From positions 1 through 64,000 of the forward strand of contig JADJNW010000018.1 of NCBI GenBank assembly GCA_016714085.1: a stretch of 64,000 bases of DNA. The letters run 5' to 3'. This DNA is from Saprospiraceae bacterium (GTDB lineage Bacteria > Bacteroidota > Bacteroidia > Chitinophagales > Saprospiraceae). Positions 32,990-42,601 of this stretch are shown one piece after another (within the stretch, counting starts at the first letter, position 1; every line of letters starts with the position of its first letter). Position numbers and translations under genes: made by a program. The notes under the pieces were generated by a model that made no database searches, was not told the DNA's origin, and saw only the letters and a list, made by a program, of their open reading frames with translations.

Positions 32990-34798
32990 ATGAAAACCGT
33001 GGAATCCGTTTTTGGTTTTGACCAAACCTTATTGCGGAAGCTTACTTCCGACACCAATGACCAGCAAAAACTCTGGTTGAGCGGCTATTTGTATGGCTTG
33101 TATTCGGCTACGCAGCAGACCGATAAAGCTTTTGCAATGCCAGGCGAAGCCCCTGCGCAGGTTTTGGAGAAACCAACGGTGGCAGTCTTGTACGGTTCGC
33201 ATACTGGTAATGGCAAAAAATTGGCAAAGCAACTCACCGAACAAGCAAAAACTCGCGGGTTTGAAGTGCAATTGGCGGACATGAACGATTATCAGAGTCG
33301 AAAACTCAAGGATGAGAAGGTTTTGCTGGTGATCGTCAGCACACATGGCGAAGGCGATCCACCTATGGCGGCGGAGACTTTGTATGAATTTATTCACTCG
33401 GCGCGCGCACCAAAGTTGAACGAGACGAAATTTGCGGTGCTGGCGCTGGGCGATCGGAGCTATGTGCAGTTTTGTCAAACGGGCAAAGATTTTGACACAC
33501 AATTAGAAAAATTAGGCGCAAAGCGTATCGCTGATCGCGTTGATTGCGATGTGGATTTTGAAGAAGATGCCAATAATTGGATGGAAACGGTATTGTCGAA
33601 AATTGAATCAGAGATCGTTGTTCCAAAAAATGGAAATGGTGTTGCTGCTTTTGTGAAAACACAACAAGAAGTAAGTGTTGCTTCTATATATAATAGAAAA
33701 AAACCTTTTGAAGCAGCGATTCTTGAAAAAATTCAACTGAACGGACGAGGTTCGACCAAAGAAACCTGGCATGTGGAAGTCTCGCTTGAAGGCTCGGGCT
33801 TGACGTATGAACCCGGCGATTCTTTGGGAATTATTCCTGAAAATGCACCGGAAGTTGTCGGGTTGGTTTTGAAAAATGCCAATATATCTGATTCTGAATC
33901 AGTAGATTGGAATGGGGCGCAAAAATCAATTGCAGAAATATTGACATATGATTTGGAGTTAAATCTGTTGTCCCGAGATGTCTTGGAGAAGGTTTTTGCT
34001 AAAACCCAGGATGCCAAACTCGCAGCATTATTAAATAATTCAGACTTGCTCAAAGAATACGTTTATGGTCGAGACATCGCCGATTTGCTACATGATTTTA
34101 AAAGCGAATGGAGTGGTCAAGAGTTGGTGAATACTTTGCGAAAACTACAGCCACGCTTGTATTCATTGGCTTCTAGCTTTAATTTTGCACCAGAAGAAGC
34201 GCATTTGACGATTGGCGCTGTACGCTACGAAAATCTTGGGCGCAAGAGAACGGGTAGCGCTTCTACTTTTGTAGCGGATTTGCGACAAGCGAATGAAACC
34301 TTTAATGTTTTTGTCGAGCAAAATGAGTATTTCCGATTGCCACAGAATCCTTCTACGCCGATCATCATGGTGGGAGCGGGCACTGGTGTTGCGCCATTCC
34401 GAGCATTCTTGCAGGAGCGCGAGGCGCAAGGTGCAGATGGCAAAAATTGGTTATTCTTTGGGAATCCGCATTTTACGACCGACTTTTTGTACCAAACCGA
34501 ATGGCTACAAGCCTTGAAAAAAGGCAATCTCACCAAATTAAACGTTGCATTTTCACGCGATCAAACAGAAAAAATTTATTGCCAGCATAAATTATTGAAA
34601 CACAGTCGGGAATTATATGATTGGCTGGAAAATGGCGCTCATTTCTACGTTTGCGGGGATAAAAATCGCCTTGCGCCCGATGTAGAACAGGCTCTAATTC
34701 AGATAGTTGCAAAAGAAGCTGATTTTTCTGAAGAAAAAGCTGCCGAATATGTAAAGAATTTGAAAAAACAGCGAAGATATTTAGAAGATGTTTATTAA
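32990..34798 (+). CDS. cysJ: NADPH-sulfite reductase flavoprotein subunit
   Basis: The 602-residue protein is about as long as E. coli CysJ. An N-terminal extension is followed by the flavodoxin domain (GSHTGNGKK near 69-77, VSTHGEGDPP, ALGDRSYVQFC), a linker, the FAD-binding domain (YEPGDSLGI, PRLYSLASS) and the NADP-binding domain (MVGAGTGVAPFRAF, and the end with VYVCGDK-like YVCGDKNRLAPDV). It passes electrons from NADPH through FAD and FMN to CysI. The gene is intact. A 931-bp disturbed stretch separates it from cysI, although the two are normally adjacent. Confidence 0.93.
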   Translation: MKTVESVFGFDQTLLRKLTSDTNDQQKLWLSGYLYGLYSATQQTDKAFAMPGEAPAQVLEKPTVAVLYGSHTGNGKKLAKQLTEQAKTRGFEVQLADMNDYQSRKLKDEKVLLVIVSTHGEGDPPMAAETLYEFIHSARAPKLNETKFAVLALGDRSYVQFCQTGKDFDTQLEKLGAKRIADRVDCDVDFEEDANNWMETVLSKIESEIVVPKNGNGVAAFVKTQQEVSVASIYNRKKPFEAAILEKIQLNGRGSTKETWHVEVSLEGSGLTYEPGDSLGIIPENAPEVVGLVLKNANISDSESVDWNGAQKSIAEILTYDLELNLLSRDVLEKVFAKTQDAKLAALLNNSDLLKEYVYGRDIADLLHDFKSEWSGQELVNTLRKLQPRLYSLASSFNFAPEEAHLTIGAVRYENLGRKRTGSASTFVADLRQANETFNVFVEQNEYFRLPQNPSTPIIMVGAGTGVAPFRAFLQEREAQGADGKNWLFFGNPHFTTDFLYQTEWLQALKKGNLTKLNVAFSRDQTEKIYCQHKLLKHSRELYDWLENGAHFYVCGDKNRLAPDVEQALIQIVAKEADFSEEKAAEYVKNLKKQRRYLEDVY

Positions 34799-34836
34799 TG
34801 TGCGGATTTTTTAATGAGTCAATTAACTCGTCTAGA

Positions 34837-35604
34837 AGGGGTGGGTTTTGGGGCGGGGGGGGCGGGGGGGGGCGGGGGGGCGGCGCCCATGGGCCGCCCG
34901 GGGTGCGGGGGTGGTGGGGTCAACCGTCAGCACGGGGTCGGATCGTGTGGTCCAGTAAGCCTAGGTCTTAAAATGGGCGCCCAATCTTACGTAGCATGCC
35001 GACGACATCGCTACGCGCCGGTGCTTTAACATCAGCTTTAACCGTGGCGTAAAGTGCGGCTTCCAACAATTGCGGTAAGCCCGTTGGCGTTATCAAAGGC
35101 CTACGTAAAAGCCCATTTTACTTAAATCTAATAATTCCATAGCGATATTGATAATTATCAACAATGTTCAACGCCTCTTGGGCGTTAATCGCGGGTATAT
35201 TGCCAAGCCAGGCGGGGAGCGAGCAATTGCGGTTTCGGCCGCGCCTCGGCAAGAACTTGCAGGGCAGTCTTTAATTTGGGTTCCCGCCTGGGGGTCTCGG
35301 CGGAAATTTTCAAAGGGGATTCTTCGGGGCAGGTCTATCGTTCCTCGTTTTCTGGTCCTCTCCTTCCCTTTTATATTGATGGCCTTTCCCAGCGGGGGAA
35401 CCTTTTCTATTTGGGGGGCGGGCTGGGATCCCACTGGTATTACGGGTATCTTATTTATTTGGATTTGCAACCTATTATGGAATTTTCAACTTACTTTTTA
35501 GTAATCTTAGCGTTCTGGCGCGGGCCCGGGGTTCGCCTTGGGGGCCGGAGGGTGCGGAGGCTTTGCATAGGTTAGGGGCGGGTCAGCCCGCCGGGCGTTT
35601 TCGC
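34837..35604. other. Disturbed G-rich stretch with poly-G runs, no intact gene
   Basis: Directly after cysJ the base composition changes sharply. 34837-34920 is mostly G, with several runs of 7-9 G separated by single C, and GC-rich patches recur near 35520-35600. No frame of convincing length or composition spans the region. A minus-strand frame ending at 34968 (about 49 codons, with an ADVKAPARSDVVGML segment) looks coding-like but is cut by a stop at its far end. The stretch may be a real gene with many errors, a mis-joined contig, or read artefact (runs of G are typical of no-signal cycles in two-colour sequencing). I cannot name any gene in it. Confidence 0.7.
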
Positions 35605-35721
35605 ATGCCGGACAATTTTAAAGCATTCCTCGATTATTTTATTTTTCACAATTTTTGGGACTACGGCAAGTTTCCTATTACAAACTCGGGACTGCAAACT
35701 CTGTGGTTGAAGTTGAAATAA
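35605..35721 (+). pseudogene. C-terminal remnant of an unidentified gene before cysI
   Basis: A clean 38-codon frame with natural-looking sequence (FKAFLDYFIFHNFWDYGKF and a C-terminal LQTLWLKLK) ends 8 bp before the cysI start. Upstream of its first ATG the sequence is GC-rich and unconvincing. This looks like the last part of a gene whose 5' portion has been lost or scrambled in the disturbed stretch. The parent family is not recognised. Confidence 0.4.
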
Positions 35722-35729
35722 AAATAAGT

Positions 35730-37451
35730 ATGTCCGAAGAAAAAAAACTATCCGAAGTAGAACACATCAAAGCCAAGAGTAATCTGTTGCGGGGAACGCT
35801 TTTGGAAAGCCTTGATAATGAGGTAACTGGCTCCATCGCTGCCGACGATACGCAGTTAATAAAATTTCATGGCTCCTACCAGCAGCACGACCGCGATTTG
35901 GAAAGCGAGCGCAAGCGCCAGAAGCTGGAACCCCTGTATTCATTCATGATTCGCATTCGTGTGCCGGGCGGCGTGGTGACATCTGAGCAGTGGCTGCGCT
36001 TAGATGAATTAGCGGAGGAATATGGCAGTGGCACTTTGAAACTCACGACGCGCCAAGCGATTCAATTACATGGCATTTTAAAAAAAGGATTTAAAACAGA
36101 CGATCCAAGGCTTCAACGCAGTATTGATGGACAGTTTCGCGGGCTGCGGCGATGTCAATAGAAATGTAATGTGCAATCCAAATCCCAGCCAATCGCGCAT
36201 CCATGCACAGGCATACGAGGACTCGGCAGCAATTTCAGCATATTTGACACCTAAGACTGCGGCTTATCATGAAATTTGGCTAAAATCCCAGGATGGCATA
36301 GAAGAAACTATTAATATTTTAGCCTCTGATATTCAGGAAGAAGATGAGCCAATTTATGGCAAAACCTATCTCCCGAGAAAATTTAAAATTGCCATTGCTA
36401 TTCCGCCTTATAATGATACCGATATTTTTTCTAATGATATTGGTTTGATTGCGATTGAGAAAATGGCGAATTAATTGGTTATAATATTGCCGCGGGTGGC
36501 GGCTTGGGTATGACTTTTGGGATGCCGGAAACCTATCCAAGATTGGCGAGTATGCTGGGCTTTGTGAGTCGGGAAAATATTATTAAAGCTGTTGAAAGCA
36601 TTGTCACCATTCAGCGTGACTGGGGTAACCGCGAGAATCGCAAGGTTTCGAGGATGAAATACACGATCGATCGCGTTGGCTTGGACGTTTTCAAAGAAGA
36701 GCTCGAAAAGCGCATGGGCTTTGCCTTGCAGCCGATTGCGCCTTATTTGTTTACGCGTTCCGGCGATGTGTTTGGCTGGTCGCAGAATGTGGACGGCACG
36801 CATAATGTTTTACTATTTATTGAAGGTGGTCGTGTAAAAGATACCGAAAATTATTTACTAAAAACGGCTTTGCGTAAAGTTGCCGAAATCCATGATGGCG
36901 ACTTTTTAGTAACAGGTAACCAAAACCTCCAAATCAGAGGCATTTCAGAGAAAAATAAATTAATTATACAATTATTATTAGATCATTATAAAGTTTTACC
37001 AGAACTAAATAAAACAGGATTAAGATTAAATTCAATTGCTTGCGTGGCATTGCCGACTTGTTCTCTGGCTTTCGCAGAAGCCGAGCGTTATTTGCCAAGC
37101 TTGATTGATAAAATAGATGAGTTGTTGATTGTCAACGGTTTAGAAAAAGACGAAATCATTATTCGCATGACGGGTTGCCCTAACGGCTGCGGCAGACCTT
37201 ATCTTGGAGAGATCAGTTTTGTTGGCAAATCGCCTGGTTATTATAATTTGTATCTTGGTGCGGCTTTTAATGGCGAACGACTAAATAAATTATATAAAGA
37301 AATGCTCGATGAAGAAAATATACTAAATGAATTGCGGCCAATCATTGAGCGATATGCGAAGGAACGCTTTGAAGGCGAGCGTTTTGGCGATTTTACAATC
37401 CGTAAAGGTTATGTAAAAGCGACTACATACGGATTAAATTTTCATACATAA
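35730..37451 (+). pseudogene. cysI: Sulfite reductase hemoprotein subunit, frame broken twice
   Basis: The family's start is the ATG at 35730 (MSEEKKLSEVEHIK). Three frames cover the protein: 35730-36100, about 36100-36462 and 36463-37451. An extra G near 36099 separates FKT from TIQGFNAVLMDSFAGCGDVNRN, and one A is missing from a run near 36462 (ENGELIGYNIAAGGGLG when restored). The repaired protein has about 573 residues with ferredoxin-like repeats, siroheme-contacting Arg/Lys residues (TTRQAIQLHG) and the four [4Fe-4S]/siroheme cysteines in CVALPTC and MTGCPNGCG. It reduces sulfite to sulfide with CysJ. All cofactor residues are intact, which favours sequence error over gene loss. Confidence 0.9.
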
Positions 37452-37485
37452 AAATAAAATATCATTCTGTCTTATTTAGAATAAT

Positions 37486-38961
37486 TTGATGAAAACTGTC
37501 GAAAATACAACTATTTCTACCAATGCGCTTTATCCGATTTTTGTCAAGTTTGAAAACTTCGACATCTTGATCGTGGGTGGCGGAAACGTTGGATTGGAAA
37601 AAATTACTTCGGTTTTAAATAATAGCCCTCGTGCACGCGTGACGCTCGTAGGAGAAACAATTTTGCCTGAAATTCAGACCTTTGCAGCGAATTTTGAAAA
37701 TGTAATATTATTAGAAAAAGCTTTTGAACCAAGTGATTTAGATGATAAAAACTTCGCCATTATTGCAACCGATAATAAAGAATTAAATCATTCTATAAAA
37801 TTATTAACAGAATCCCGCCGAATCCTTACCAATGTTGCCGATACGCCTGATTTATGCGATTTTTATTTAAGTTCTATTGTGCAAAAAGGCGATTTGAAAA
37901 TAGCGATTTCTACGAACGGCAAGTCGCCGACGATTGCCAAACGCTTGAAGGAAGTTTTAAATGCGGCTTTGCCGAATGAATTGGATGCGGTACTGCAAAA
38001 TATGCACCAGATTCGCAACAAATTAAATGGAAATTTTGCGCATAAAGTAAAGGTTTTGAACAGGTTAACCCGTTCTCTGGCAATTAATGGTGAAGAGTTA
38101 AGCATACGCCCGGTTGCTCGTGCATGGAAGCGGATTGCCACGATTGCGATGGCCGCGTTTGGGCTGTTATTATTTGCTAATATCATATTTGTAACGGGAT
38201 TGCACGATCAAGTTGAGCCGCAATTTTGGGCATTTCTATTGATTGGATTTCTGGCGCAAATGGTGGACGGAATGCTTGGGATGGGTTATGGCGTGACTTC
38301 TGCCATTGGTTTGATGACGATGAACGTAAATGTAGCTGCGATTTCTTCTTCGATTCACACAGCGGAAATTTTTACGGCAGGTGCTTCCGGTTATAGTCAT
38401 TATAAATTTGGTAATATTAATAAAAAATTATTTAAAGCAATATTAATACCGGGCATCATCGGCGCGATCGCTGGGGCCTTGCTTTTGATGTATTTGGATG
38501 TAAATGGCTCTAAATTTGTAAAGCCATTATTGGCAGTTTATATGATGGTGCTTGGCGTGCGCATTCTTACCAAGGCTTTTCAGCAAAATGCTGTGAAAAA
38601 GAAAGTAAAAAATGTAGGCTGGCTCGCAGGCGCAGGCGGCTTCCTCGATTCATTTGGTTCGGGAGGCTGGGGACCATTGGTTACTGGAACCCTTATCACC
38701 AAAGGCAAAACCCCGCGCTACGTGGTCGGTTCGGTGAGTTTATCAGAATTTTTTGTAACACTGGCAAGTGCACTTACGTTCTTTACGGTGCTGGGTATTC
38801 AGCATTGGCAAGTGACGCTCGGCTTATTGCTGGGTGGAGTAGTGGCCGCGCCCATTGCGGCGAGATTGGCTGGCAAATTACCTCGCAAACAAATGATGAT
38901 CGGCGTAGGCTGTATTATTGTAATTTGGAGCTTGCAAATATTTTTGAAATTGCTGTTTTAA
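37486..38961 (+). CDS. Precorrin-2 dehydrogenase fused to a TSUP (TauE/SafE) transporter
   Basis: The protein has 491 residues. Residues about 15-215 are the siroheme synthase N-terminal (Met8/CysG-N) domain: YPIFVKFENFDILIVGGGNVGLEK with the NAD-binding GGGNVG, IIATDNKELNH, NVADTPDLCDFYLSS and ISTNGKSPTIAKRLK. From about 220 to the end there are eight or so membrane helices of a TauE/SafE (TSUP) transporter with GMLGMGYGVTSAIGL, SGYSHYKFGNI and DSFGSGGWGPLVTG. The first half oxidises precorrin-2 and inserts iron to make siroheme; the second would move sulfite, sulfate or another sulfur anion. It closes the cys operon, 35 bp after cysI. The frame is continuous across the junction, so the fusion is real in this sequence. 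Both start ATGs (37486, 37489) are possible. Confidence 0.9.
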   Translation: MMKTVENTTISTNALYPIFVKFENFDILIVGGGNVGLEKITSVLNNSPRARVTLVGETILPEIQTFAANFENVILLEKAFEPSDLDDKNFAIIATDNKELNHSIKLLTESRRILTNVADTPDLCDFYLSSIVQKGDLKIAISTNGKSPTIAKRLKEVLNAALPNELDAVLQNMHQIRNKLNGNFAHKVKVLNRLTRSLAINGEELSIRPVARAWKRIATIAMAAFGLLLFANIIFVTGLHDQVEPQFWAFLLIGFLAQMVDGMLGMGYGVTSAIGLMTMNVNVAAISSSIHTAEIFTAGASGYSHYKFGNINKKLFKAILIPGIIGAIAGALLLMYLDVNGSKFVKPLLAVYMMVLGVRILTKAFQQNAVKKKVKNVGWLAGAGGFLDSFGSGGWGPLVTGTLITKGKTPRYVVGSVSLSEFFVTLASALTFFTVLGIQHWQVTLGLLLGGVVAAPIAARLAGKLPRKQMMIGVGCIIVIWSLQIFLKLLF

Positions 38962-39030
38962 AGGTTAGGAGCTGAGGAGTTTATGAGTTTAGATAGGTTA
39001 TAAAATAAACTCCTCAACTTTTCAACTTTT
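38961..39030. repeat. Word-repeat hairpin at the end of the cys operon
   Basis: Perfect 12-bp arms TGAGGAGTTTAT (38973-38984) and ATAAACTCCTCA (39005-39016), followed by two AACTTTTC words. The right end runs through the stop codon of the convergent YceI-like gene. Confidence 0.65.
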
Positions 39031-39558
39031 CAAAGATGCATTCTTATCAAAGGTCACCGAAAAATCCATATTTAAATAAGTTGGAATACCTCTTCGAGGC
39101 GATACAAACTTAATAAAATCGCTTGTGGCGATTCGGAATTTACCATTAATGGTGAATTGGTTTTTATCCTCTTCCCGTTCCGCATAAATCGTCACCGGCA
39201 TATAGCGCCCCCGAAAATAGAGCGAACCTTTAATCGTCAAATCCTCGCCTTCTTGATCAATACTGCGACTTTTAAATTCCATGCTAGGAAAATAATCTGC
39301 GCCTCCCAACCAAGCGATCATATTAAATGACCCTTGTGTATTGAGAAAGGAAAATAAAAAGACGTCAAATTCAAAAGAATTAATAACGCCTGTAGTATCG
39401 TCATAATCAATCGTTGCGCTCAACTGATTGCTTGTGCCTGTATTCGGATAATAGTAGCCGGAGGAAGCGCTGTAATTGATTTGGCTGAAGGACAGTGTTA
39501 CTGTTGTCAACAACACAAAACTCGTCATCACAGATTTAAATATCTTTGTTTTCATCAT
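39022..39558 (-). CDS. Secreted YceI-like protein
   Basis: The 178-residue protein has a signal peptide (ending VTLSFSQ). The mature part is beta-rich with the YceI-like order: an initial strand, FDVFLFSFLNTQGSFN, a helix-like IAWLGGADYFPSMEFKS in the place of the YceI YFDVxxYPxxxF motif, then LTIKGSLYFRGRYMPVTI and a closing LNMDFSVTF. YceI proteins are lipocalin-like barrels that bind isoprenoid lipids in the periplasm. The match is moderate. The stop codon and last residues lie in a repeat tract, so the C-terminus may be altered. Convergent with the cys operon. Confidence 0.65.
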   Translation of the reverse strand: MMKTKIFKSVMTSFVLLTTVTLSFSQINYSASSGYYYPNTGTSNQLSATIDYDDTTGVINSFEFDVFLFSFLNTQGSFNMIAWLGGADYFPSMEFKSRSIDQEGEDLTIKGSLYFRGRYMPVTIYAEREEDKNQFTINGKFRIATSDFIKFVSPRRGIPTYLNMDFSVTFDKNASLKS

Positions 39559-39783
39559 TTATACCTTTTTTGGGTGATTTGAAAATAATAAATTCTATTA
39601 TAAATACACTTACGAACGCGGCAGAGTTTCTTTTTTAATCTTCAAAACTGCCTCATTAACAGATGTTTAACACGATAATGAGAAATTTGATGAAAGAACG
39701 CTTTCAAAGATTTCGACTAATAATTTGATGTTTTTCTATTTTTTTGTTCAAAATTTATAACTTGACCAATCAAACTAAATGGT

Positions 39784-40314
39784 ATGTACAGACGTCAATT
39801 TCTGCGAGATTTGCCCTTAGCTATTGTTAGTACGGCGAGTCTGCCTCGATTATTGGAAATTGCTGCAAATGCTAATAGTAAATCCTGGGTGGCAAATACC
39901 CCTCAAGAAGAGATTATCGCTGCCTTAGTCGATATGATTATTCCCAAAACTTCTACACCCGGGGCATTGGATGCCGGCGTGCCTGCCTTTATGCTGCAAT
40001 CTTTGGATGAAGTTGTTCCACCGAAAAGGAAAGAAGACTTTTTTAGAATGTTGGAGCAATTTTCGAGCAATTGTATTACCAAATATGGTCAGCCGTTCAA
40101 TGCATTATCTGAATCAGATAAAAAGGTGTATCTGACAGAATTGATGCTGCAAAAAGATCCTTTTTTCCTGGAAATCAGACGCTGGACGCTCACCGGGTAC
40201 TTTACTTCTCAGGAAGGAATGACGCAATCGCTTCATTATAAACCGATGCCCGGCAAATACGAGGCTTGCATCGATGTGACTCCCGAGACCAAAGCCGAAG
40301 CTAGCTATTTTTAA
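39784..40314 (+). CDS. Gluconate 2-dehydrogenase subunit 3 family protein (Tat signal)
   Basis: The 176-residue protein begins MYRRQFLRDLPLAIVS, a twin-arginine signal, so it is exported folded. The rest fits the gluconate 2-dehydrogenase subunit 3 family: I-I-A-A-L-V-D-M-I-I-P-K-T-S-T-P-G-A-L-D-A-G-V-P-A-F spread over residues 45-72, F-N-A-L-S-E-S-D-K, F-L-E-I-R-R-W-T-L-T-G-Y-F-T-S and an ending Y-K-P-M-P-G-K-Y. This subunit helps export and hold the GMC-type catalytic subunit encoded 27 bp downstream; the Tat signal of this small subunit probably carries the pair across the membrane. Confidence 0.88.
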   Translation: MYRRQFLRDLPLAIVSTASLPRLLEIAANANSKSWVANTPQEEIIAALVDMIIPKTSTPGALDAGVPAFMLQSLDEVVPPKRKEDFFRMLEQFSSNCITKYGQPFNALSESDKKVYLTELMLQKDPFFLEIRRWTLTGYFTSQEGMTQSLHYKPMPGKYEACIDVTPETKAEASYF

Positions 40315-40341
40315 AAACGCCTGAAATTGTTTTAAATACGT

Positions 40342-42054
40342 ATGGAAAATAATGTTTATCTTAATACGACCGCTGCCAAGAAACGCAAATTCGATGCGAT
40401 TGTAATTGGTTCAGGAATCTCTGGTGGCTGGGCTGCCAAAGAATTATGCGAAAAAGGCTTGAAAACATTGGTGCTGGAGCGTGGTGGCAAGATGGATCAT
40501 ATTACAGATTACAAAACTGCATTTACCGATCCCTGGAAATTTCCGCATCGCAATTCGCCAATATTTACAGATCGTCAATCCAATCCAATTCAAAGCAAAT
40601 GCTATGCCTGGACGGAGGCTACGCAACACTTGTTCATTAAAGATGAAGAACATCCTTATACCCAGGTGAAGCCTTTCGATTGGATTCGAGGGTATCAGGT
40701 GGGGGCAAATCCTTGATGTGGGCGCGTCAATGTTACCGTTTGAGTGCGATGGATTTTGAAGCCAATGCGAAGGAAGGCGTCGGCATTGAATGGCCAATCA
40801 GTTACGAAGATATGGCACCCTGGTATAGTTATGTGGAGCGTTTTGCCGGGATTAATGGCAATAAAGATGGGCTTCCGCAATTACCCGACGGTGAATTTCA
40901 GCCAGCCATGGAAATGAATTGTGTGGAAAAGGAAATGAAATCCAGATTGGAACAAAGATTTCCGAATCGCAAAATGATCATGGGACGCTCGGCCAATCAC
41001 ACCTTGCCCTTGCATGGACGAGGGCCTTGTTTGTATCGCAATTTATGTCATCGCGGCTGCCCGGTGAGTGGTTATTTTAGTAGTAATTCGGCGACGATTC
41101 CTGCGGCGCAGGCAACCCAAAAATTAACTTTAAAGCCTGATTCTGTAGTGCATTCGATTATTTTTGATGAGAAGAAACAAAAAGCAACAGGTGTAAGAGT
41201 AATAGATGCCAATACGAAGGAAATGAGTGAGTATTACGCCAAGATTATTTTTGTGAATGCGGCTACCTTGAATAGTACTTTGATCTTGCTAAATAGCACT
41301 TCTTCTCGCTTCCCCAATGGCTTGGGCAATGACAGCGATGCACTCGGCCGATATTTAATGGCGCATAATTATCGGGTTCGCTTTGGCGGTTTGATGGAAG
41401 GCTATGAAGATAAATATTACAGTGGTCGCCGACCTAATTCGCCTTATATTCCTCGCTTCCGCAATATTGGTGACGACCGCACGGATAAGTTTTTGCGAGG
41501 TTATGCCTTTGGGTTTAGCGCTTCCCGTCAAGGTTGGGAACGCGGTAATGGTATCGATGGCTTTGGTGCGGAATTTAAAGAAGAAATTTCTAAGCCTGGG
41601 CCCCTGGACGGTAGGTATGCACGCTATGGGTGAAATGCTGCCAGATGCTAGCAATCGAGTGACATTGAATCACGATCTCAAGGATCAATGGGGCATGCCA
41701 ACGCTCAAGATTGATTGCGAATGGAAAGCCAATGAAAATGCTATGAGTCAGGATATATTGGAAATTGGTAAGGAAATATTTGAAGCGATAGGTGTCCAGA
41801 ATATATCTGCAAATGACAATCACCAAGCGCCTGGCTTGGACATTCACGAAATGGGCACGGCCCGAATGGGCAGAGACCCAAAAACCTCAGTATTGAATGA
41901 ATTCAATCAAGTACACGGCTGTCCGAATGTCTTTGTCACTGATGGCGCGTCTATGACGTCCTCGGCCTGCCAAAACCCTTCATTGACCTATATGGCACTC
42001 ACAGCAAGAGCTTGTGATTACGCAGTGGAGCAATTGAAGCGTCGCAACCTGTAA
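40342..42054 (+). pseudogene. GMC-family sugar/alcohol dehydrogenase subunit, frame broken twice
   Basis: Three frames follow one another. The first has the FAD-binding IVIGSGISGGWAAKEL motif (residues about 20-35) and ends after GYQVG. The second resumes GGKSLMWARQCYR and runs to EEISKPGP. The third resumes WTVGMHAMGEMLPD and carries the C-terminal HEMGTARMGRDP and VTDGASMTSSACQNPSLTYMAL of the GMC oxidoreductase fold. One G is missing from the run at 40701-40705 and one C is extra in the run at 41599-41604. The repaired protein has about 570 residues. It would oxidise a sugar, sugar acid or alcohol in the periplasm, delivering electrons to a cytochrome c. Paired with the Tat subunit upstream. 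Confidence 0.85.
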
Positions 42055-42098
42055 TCTATTGCAGGCTTAAATTCAGTTTAATAGAAAAATTTAAGCTT

Positions 42099-42341
42099 TT
42101 AGCTTCTTTCGGTAGAAAGAGTGGTTTCGTAGTGCTTGATTAATTTTGCCTGATGTTCGGCGATTCTGTTAAGAACCCTCAGCTCCTCGCTTATTTCTTG
42201 CGCCTCGTGGCGAGCGTCGATGCGGTAAGGGAGCGTTTTCTTCTTTTTGTTGATTTCCAAAATTTTTTGTACTGTTTGATTAAGGGTGATTCTGGCCCGT
42301 AAGAGCCGTCTTTTCATGGATCTGGTTATCATGCCCTGCAA
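42099..42341 (-). CDS. Small basic hypothetical protein
   Basis: An 80-residue helical, basic protein with no signal or membrane segment. The first ATG is at 42339-42341; a second at residue 4 and a third at residue 9 are also possible. The sequence reads as one long amphipathic helix pair (RARITLNQTVQKILEI and EISEELRVLNRIAEHQAKLI). I recognise no family. It is convergent with the GMC gene. Composition is compatible with a real gene but the evidence is thin. Confidence 0.45.
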   Translation of the reverse strand: MQGMITRSMKRRLLRARITLNQTVQKILEINKKKKTLPYRIDARHEAQEISEELRVLNRIAEHQAKLIKHYETTLSTERS

Positions 42342-42506
42342 AAAGTTTAGTTAGGGAATGGATTGTATAAAACTCAAGGTGAATTTACACTTTTATACAA
42401 TATATCGAAACGTTTGGTTCAAACTTTTTGTCATAAAAAAGCAAGTTTTAACAAAAGGAATCTTTGGAAACTGGGGTGAGACAAAATATTATTCTATAAA
42501 ACAGCA

Positions 42507-42543
42507 AAACCTGCCAAATAGTAAACGACCACTTGACAGGTTT
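42507..42543 (-). terminator. Hairpin downstream of the ferredoxin reductase gene
   Basis: AAACCTGCCAA (42507-42517) and TTGACAGGTTT (42533-42543) pair with one mismatch. It lies 60 bp past the 3' end of the minus-strand reductase gene and is followed on that strand by a T-rich stretch. Confidence 0.5.
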
Positions 42544-42601
42544 ATTTTGGAGAAAAAACAAATTAACAAAAAATAAATTTGATTTCGGAAATGAACCAAT
42601 T

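Noticed and set aside
34814..35029. Glycine-rich 71-codon frame in the poly-G region
   Set aside because: Its glycine content is just the translation of the G runs; no natural protein pattern.
42358..42576. 72-codon plus-strand frame upstream of the ferredoxin reductase gene end
   Set aside because: Weak amino-acid pattern, no conserved motif, and it runs through a terminator hairpin.
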